A stretch of 64,000 nt of DNA. Source: Pseudomonas bubulae (GTDB lineage Bacteria > Pseudomonadota > Gammaproteobacteria > Pseudomonadales > Pseudomonadaceae). The stretch covers positions 496,001 through 560,000 of the forward strand of contig NZ_UYJA01000005.1 of the NCBI RefSeq assembly GCF_900618535.1, read 5' to 3'. Below the pieces are notes generated by a model. The model worked only from the letters and a program-made list of their open reading frames with translations. It did not search any database and was not told the DNA's origin. The translations under genes were made by a program, and so were the position numbers. This document shows positions 59,931 to 64,000 of the stretch, piece by piece (within the stretch, counting starts at the first letter, position 1; every line of letters starts with the position of its first letter).

Positions 59931-60590
59931 TTATTTCTTGCTGCTGATCCACGCCAGAAACTGCGGCATGGCGGCGTCCTTGTCCGCGGCGATTTTCTGC
60001 ACGTGCGGGTTTTGCTGCAGACGCTCCAGCAATGCCTTGGCACCCGGCATGTCGGCCAGCAGGTCGAGACCAAACACCTTGTGTGCGACGCCACAGGCCA
60101 GATCAACGCTGAAGGCGAAGTAGATATCCGCCACGCTCAGGGTCTCGCCCGCGACATAAGGCGCGAACTTGCCGTGACGGCCCAGGGAGGCGATACCGTC
60201 GAGCAGCTCGGTGCGGGCCTTTTCCTTGATCGCGTCGGGCACTTGCATGCCGAAAAACGCCTCGGGGTAACAGGCGCGGGCAGGCAACTCGATATACAGC
60301 TCGATTTCCTTGGCCAGTGCCAACACCTGCGCACGCTCAAACGGATCCACTGGTAGCAGCCTGAGGCCCGATTGGGTTTGCTCGATATATTCCAGGATCA
60401 CGCTGGTTTCGTTGATAAACCCTTGTTCAACGCCCAGTGCCGGGACTTTGCCGCGGGGGCTGATGGCCAGCGCCTCAGGGGTCTTGCCAGCGAAAAACGG
60501 CACTTCTTCAAAGGGCACGCCCTTTTCCAGCAGCGCCAGCTTGACCATGTTGTAGTAGTTGCTGACTGCGAATCCATAAAGCTTGAGCAT
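59931..60590 (-). CDS. Glutathione S-transferase family protein
   Basis: A 219-residue cytosolic GST. The thioredoxin-like domain runs from LKLYGFAVSNYYNMVKLALLEKG to the cis-Pro loop GKVPALGVEQGFINETSVILEYIEQ (Ser/Glu for glutathione in NETSVI). The helical domain follows from about residue 90, with AGETLSVADIYFAFSVDLAC. The Ser/Asn at the start (AVSNYYN) fits beta or zeta-like bacterial GSTs. It stands alone and is convergent with argH. Substrate unknown. Confidence 0.92.
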   Translation of the reverse strand: MLKLYGFAVSNYYNMVKLALLEKGVPFEEVPFFAGKTPEALAISPRGKVPALGVEQGFINETSVILEYIEQTQSGLRLLPVDPFERAQVLALAKEIELYIELPARACYPEAFFGMQVPDAIKEKARTELLDGIASLGRHGKFAPYVAGETLSVADIYFAFSVDLACGVAHKVFGLDLLADMPGAKALLERLQQNPHVQKIAADKDAAMPQFLAWISSKK

Positions 60591-60715
60591 TACAAAGCCT
60601 CCAGGCCGTGTTGGGGTTGGCAGCAGCTGTTATAGAGCTTCGCCATCAGGCTGGCTAGCAGCATCAGCATCCTGAATACCGTTAGACTGCCAACCTTTAC
60701 CCAAGGAGCCTGCCC

Positions 60716-61000
60716 ATGAGCGAGCCAACCGATATCGACAACGAAGAAGAAGAGTTCGCCGAATCCACCCTGATTCAGGCGATTGAAAACCAGATTGAAA
60801 GCGACAACCCGCCTGCTGCCAAAGCCACGTTCAACAAACTGACCCTGGTCGGCTACGAGCGCGACGATATTCTGCAGATGATGGCCCATGTGTTGGCCGT
60901 GGAGATTGACGCGATCCTCGAAGAAGACCGCGCCTTTAACACTGAGTGGTACGAAGCCGCACTGCGCGCGCTGCCGACCCTGCCGCCAGAAAAGGACTAA
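60716..61000 (+). CDS. Small acidic conserved protein, 94 residues
   Basis: A 94-residue, strongly acidic protein with an N-terminal Glu/Asp run (DIDNEEEEFAE) followed by helices: LIQAIENQIESDNPPAAKATF, and LVGYERDDILQMMAHVLAVEIDAILEEDR. A good AAGGAG site lies 9 bases before the ATG. I do not recognise a family with known function, but the amphipathic helices suggest a protein-binding role. It is divergent from the GST gene and convergent with the GGDEF-EAL gene, leaving only seven bases between the stops. Confidence 0.8.
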   Translation: MSEPTDIDNEEEEFAESTLIQAIENQIESDNPPAAKATFNKLTLVGYERDDILQMMAHVLAVEIDAILEEDRAFNTEWYEAALRALPTLPPEKD

Positions 61001-61007
61001 GCCCGGT

Positions 61008-62930
61008 TCAGGGGCGAATTGCCGGCGCCCGCTGCCAGTCCAGATCCTTGGCAGGCATCGGACGCCCAAACCAGTAGCCCTGGCCCAGGTTGCAGTCAAG
61101 GTCGAGCAGGAACTGCGCCTGCTCAACCTGCTCTATCCCTTCGGCATGCACCTCCAGGCCCATGCTTTGACCCAGTGCGATAACCGCTCGCACGATCGCC
61201 ACATCATCATTGTCCCCAGGCAAGCCGGCGACAAAGCCCTGATCGATTTTCAGCTTCTGCACAGGCAGGCGCTTGAGTCGCAGCAAAGATGAAAAACCGG
61301 TGCCGAAATCATCGATGGCCAGGCGCAAACCCAGCACCCGCAGACGATGCATCTGCTCCAGGGCCACTTGCGAGTTGTCCATCACCGCACTTTCGGTCAC
61401 TTCAAGCTCCAGCAAGGCCGGATCCAGCCCGGTGTCTGCCAGTACCGTTGAAACCAGCGAAAACAGCTCGGGACGGGCAAACAGTCGGCTGGAAATATTC
61501 ACCGCCACAAACGACAGTTCCACACCTGCAGCCTGCCACTGAACCATCTGCCAACAGGCTTGTTCCAGCACCCAGGCGTCAATCTCGGCGATCAACCCGG
61601 TACGTTCCGCAATCGGGATGAACTCACCCGGTGACAACAGCCCCCGCAGCGGGTGCTCCCAGCGCACCAGTGCTTCAACGCCAATCAGGCGGCTGGTTTT
61701 AAGGTTGTGCACCGGCTGGTAGTACACGCGCAGCTCGTGCTGCTCCAGGGCGCGGCGCAGATCGCTGGCCACCTCAACCCGGTATTGGGCATGGGCCGTC
61801 AGCTCCTCGGTGTACAAGGCATAACCCTCGCGTCCCGAACTTTTGGCCTTGAACAAAGCCGAGTCGGCATTGCGCAGCAATTGCTCGGCGTTCAGAGCAT
61901 CGCCTGGAAACACGCTGATGCCGACGCTGGCGCTGATAAACAGTTGATGCCTGTCGACATCGAACGGGCCTTTCATGACCTCCAGCACCTGCTGCGCAAG
62001 CCCGGCGGCCTGGCTCGCGTGCTCACAGCTGTCGACCAGCACGGCGAACTCATCACCGCCCAGCCGAGCCACGGTAAAGCCTTTGCCGAACACCCTGAGC
62101 AAACGCTCGGCCACCGCCTTGAGCAGCAGGTCACCGACGTTGTGGCCCAGGCTGTCATTGATGATCTTGAAGTGATCGAGGTCGATCATCAGCAGAGCAC
62201 AGCCGGTCTGGTGGCGTTGCGCAGAAGCCAGCGCCTGCTCGGTGCGGTCGGTGAACAGCAGACGGTTGGGCAGGTCAGTCAGGGGATCATGGTGAACCAG
62301 ACGTGCGAGCTCGGTCTGGGAGTTCTTGATCGCGGAGATATCCGAAAAAACCGCGACATAGTGACTGACCTGGCCTTTGTCATCGGTAATCGAGCGCACG
62401 GTCTGCCACTGCGGGTAGACCTCGCCGCTTTTGCGCCGGTTCCAGATTTCGCCGTGCCACTCGCCGCGCTCATCGATCGTCTTGAACATTGCCTGATAAA
62501 ACGCGGGGCCGTGGCGACCCGACTTGAACATGTTCGGGCGTCGGCCAAGCACCTCTTCGGCCGGGTAGCCGGTTATTTCAACCAAGGCACGGTTGACGTG
62601 AACGATCACCCCGCGGCTGTCGCTGACCAGCACCCCTTCACGGGTGCAGTCAAACACCACCGCTGCCTGACGCAAGCGCTCCCTATCCTGAAGCTGGCGC
62701 TTCACACCGGGGTTCATCCCCAAAAAATCGAACAAACGGGCCCGGGCGAAAAAAATCAGTACGGCGCTGAACAGGGCAAAAACATAGCCATTTACCTGCT
62801 GCCACCGCACCAACTGTGCTGAATCATCGAAATAACTGTTCAATAAATGATCAGTCACCAGCAGCCAGAAAACCGCTAGCAGCCCGTATAACAAGGCCGT
62901 ACGCAAGGCATCGCGAGAAGAAACAGACAT
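61008..62930 (-). CDS. Membrane PAS-GGDEF-EAL cyclic-di-GMP protein
   Basis: A 640-residue protein with two N-terminal membrane helices (LLYGLLAVFWLLVTDHLL; VFALFSAVLIFFARARLF) with a short periplasmic loop, a PAS domain near 85-200 (GVLVSDSRGVIVHVNRALVEITGYP marks), an intact GGDEF motif (ARLGGDEFAVLV, near 295) and an EAL domain with all main motifs: GVEALVRW, EVTES, IDDFGTGFSSL and HAEGIEQ. The EAL part should be an active phosphodiesterase; the GGDEF lacks an upstream RxxD inhibitory site. It controls motility or biofilm through c-di-GMP; the PAS signal is unknown. It is divergent from the desaturase gene with 149 bases between. Confidence 0.95.
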   Translation of the reverse strand: MSVSSRDALRTALLYGLLAVFWLLVTDHLLNSYFDDSAQLVRWQQVNGYVFALFSAVLIFFARARLFDFLGMNPGVKRQLQDRERLRQAAVVFDCTREGVLVSDSRGVIVHVNRALVEITGYPAEEVLGRRPNMFKSGRHGPAFYQAMFKTIDERGEWHGEIWNRRKSGEVYPQWQTVRSITDDKGQVSHYVAVFSDISAIKNSQTELARLVHHDPLTDLPNRLLFTDRTEQALASAQRHQTGCALLMIDLDHFKIINDSLGHNVGDLLLKAVAERLLRVFGKGFTVARLGGDEFAVLVDSCEHASQAAGLAQQVLEVMKGPFDVDRHQLFISASVGISVFPGDALNAEQLLRNADSALFKAKSSGREGYALYTEELTAHAQYRVEVASDLRRALEQHELRVYYQPVHNLKTSRLIGVEALVRWEHPLRGLLSPGEFIPIAERTGLIAEIDAWVLEQACWQMVQWQAAGVELSFVAVNISSRLFARPELFSLVSTVLADTGLDPALLELEVTESAVMDNSQVALEQMHRLRVLGLRLAIDDFGTGFSSLLRLKRLPVQKLKIDQGFVAGLPGDNDDVAIVRAVIALGQSMGLEVHAEGIEQVEQAQFLLDLDCNLGQGYWFGRPMPAKDLDWQRAPAIRP

Positions 62931-63079
62931 AAGAAAGTTAATGCGCCTACAAAAAAGTGGGAATTATAGTGTAAGAAACATCCGGGCACTCTTATCTGAA
63001 AGGCCGACTGGTTTTATCTGGCTGCATGGTGATAATGCGTGTTGCAGTTTTTTTCATCTTCCCGAGGGCCAAACAGCCT

Positions 63080-64000
63080 ATGTGGTACAACGGTTTTCTC
63101 GACTTGTCAGCCTGGCAACTGGTGGCAGTCACTCTGTTGATGACCCACGTGACCATTATCGGTGTCACGGTTTATCTACACCGCTACTCAGCCCACCGCT
63201 CGCTTGAGCTCAATGGTGGCCTGAAACACTTTTTCCGCTTCTGGCTGTGGCTGACCACCGCGCAGAATACCCGTGAGTGGACAGCCATCCACCGCAAGCA
63301 CCACGCCAAATGCGAAACCGTCGATGACCCGCACAGCCCGGTTATCAAAGGGTTATCGACCGTTTTGCGAAAAGGTGCAGAGCTGTATCGTGAAGAAGCG
63401 CAAAATCCTGAAACATTGCGTATTTATGGCAAAAACTGCCCTGAAGACTGGATTGAGCGAAACCTTTATTCGCGTTACAAAATGCTCGGCGTGGCGCTCA
63501 TGCTGGTCATCGACCTGTTGCTGTTCGGTGCTATCGGCCTGACTATCTGGGCCATCCAGATGATGTGGATCCCGGTGTGGGCGGCAGGTGTGGTCAACGG
63601 TTTGGGTCACGCGGTGGGTTATCGCAACTTCGAATGCCGCGACGCAGCCACCAATCTGGTGCCTTGGGGCATCATCATTGGCGGTGAAGAGCTGCACAAC
63701 AACCACCACACCTACCCCAACTCGGCCAAGATGTCGGTCAAGAAGTGGGAGTTCGACCTGGGTTGGGCCTGGATCAAGGTCTTCAGCTTTTTGCGCCTGG
63801 CCAAGGTTCAGCGTGTTGCGCCTATCGCCCACCGGGTGGAAGGCAAGGGCAATCTGGATATGGACACCGCCATGGCGATCCTCAACAACCGTTTCCAGAT
63901 CATGGCCCAGTACCGCAAGCTGGTGATTGCACCGCTGGTGCAGCAAGAGCTGGCCAAGGTCGATCATTCGGTGCGTCATCAGTTCCGCCGCGCCAAGCGT
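63080..64000 (+). CDS. desA: Delta-9 fatty acid desaturase DesA (partial, continues past the window)
   Basis: The frame is open from ATG 63080 to the window end with 307 codons. It encodes an integral membrane desaturase with the three histidine boxes: HRYSAH (34-39), HRKHH (71-75) and HNNHH (near 207-211). Membrane segments lie between them (LVAVTLLMTHVTIIGVTVYL; MLVIDLLLFGAIGLTIWAIQMMWIPVWAAG). The start MWYNGFLDLSAWQ agrees with the DesA of P. aeruginosa as I recall it, which desaturates phospholipid acyl chains aerobically. A start upstream would run into a poor frame. It is divergent from the GGDEF-EAL gene; the C terminus, about 85 residues, is outside the window. Confidence 0.92.
   Translation, partial: MWYNGFLDLSAWQLVAVTLLMTHVTIIGVTVYLHRYSAHRSLELNGGLKHFFRFWLWLTTAQNTREWTAIHRKHHAKCETVDDPHSPVIKGLSTVLRKGAELYREEAQNPETLRIYGKNCPEDWIERNLYSRYKMLGVALMLVIDLLLFGAIGLTIWAIQMMWIPVWAAGVVNGLGHAVGYRNFECRDAATNLVPWGIIIGGEELHNNHHTYPNSAKMSVKKWEFDLGWAWIKVFSFLRLAKVQRVAPIAHRVEGKGNLDMDTAMAILNNRFQIMAQYRKLVIAPLVQQELAKVDHSVRHQFRRAKR

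Overview
The window is chromosomal DNA of a Pseudomonas, most likely from the P. fluorescens/P. fragi side of the genus. Three things support this: near-gene-by-gene agreement with the known P. aeruginosa gcvT-hitAB-ubiI-ubiH-pepP ... rho-trxA-ppx-ppk ... algP-algQ-hemYXDC-algR-argH segment, the pseudomonad REP palindromes of the GTGGGAGCGAGC type, and the moderately high GC content (judged by eye, not computed). It is almost all core genome. I see no phage, IS element, CRISPR array, tRNA or rRNA.

Layout. 1-5 kb: the end of a DegT-type aminotransferase, gcvT-gcvH, and an iron-uptake binding protein and permease pair (hitA-hitB type). 5-11 kb: UPF0149-pepP-ubiH-ubiI, divergent from a ZapB-like gene, zapA, 6S RNA and 5-formyl-THF cyclo-ligase. 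11-17 kb: a 49-residue small membrane protein gene, an EVE-domain gene, and a HlyD/RbbA-like/YhhJ-like export operon. 17-25 kb: a secreted FliL-like protein, glpT, a ChaC-like cyclotransferase, a PagP-like barrel, a flavin reductase-like gene coupled to ubiD, and an O-acyltransferase. 25.5-35 kb: rho, trxA, a FadR-type regulator with a complete polar amino acid ABC importer, and convergent ppx and ppk. 35.7-41 kb: DedA, fatty acid hydroxylase, ElbB, YaiI and a cytochrome c-FTR1 iron permease. 41-47 kb is the most accessory-looking part: a four-gene envelope operon (COG3014-like lipoprotein, YcfL, LpoB, CsgG/LpoB-like protein), then LysR, a periplasmic isochorismatase-like hydrolase and a LysE exporter. 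47-60 kb: a small MscS coupled to an ABC-F ATPase, TIGR02444, algP, an FKBP, algQ, dsbB, hemY-hemX-hemD-hemC, algR and argH. 60-64 kb: GST, a small acidic protein, a GGDEF-EAL protein and the start of a delta-9 desaturase.

The points most worth a second look are departures from expected gene order and conserved residues. AlgR has no adjacent AlgZ/FimS sensor kinase and carries Val at the receiver switch position that is normally Thr/Ser. gcvT-gcvH has no gcvP after it. hemB is not beside ppk. The COG3014-YcfL-LpoB-CsgG-like quartet is the best candidate for a functionally undescribed system: a multi-lipoprotein envelope module in a genus whose PBP1b is known to use a different activator, LpoP.

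Functions are assigned from recognisable motifs and remembered family context. No database search was run. Gene order in other species is from memory and is marked as such.
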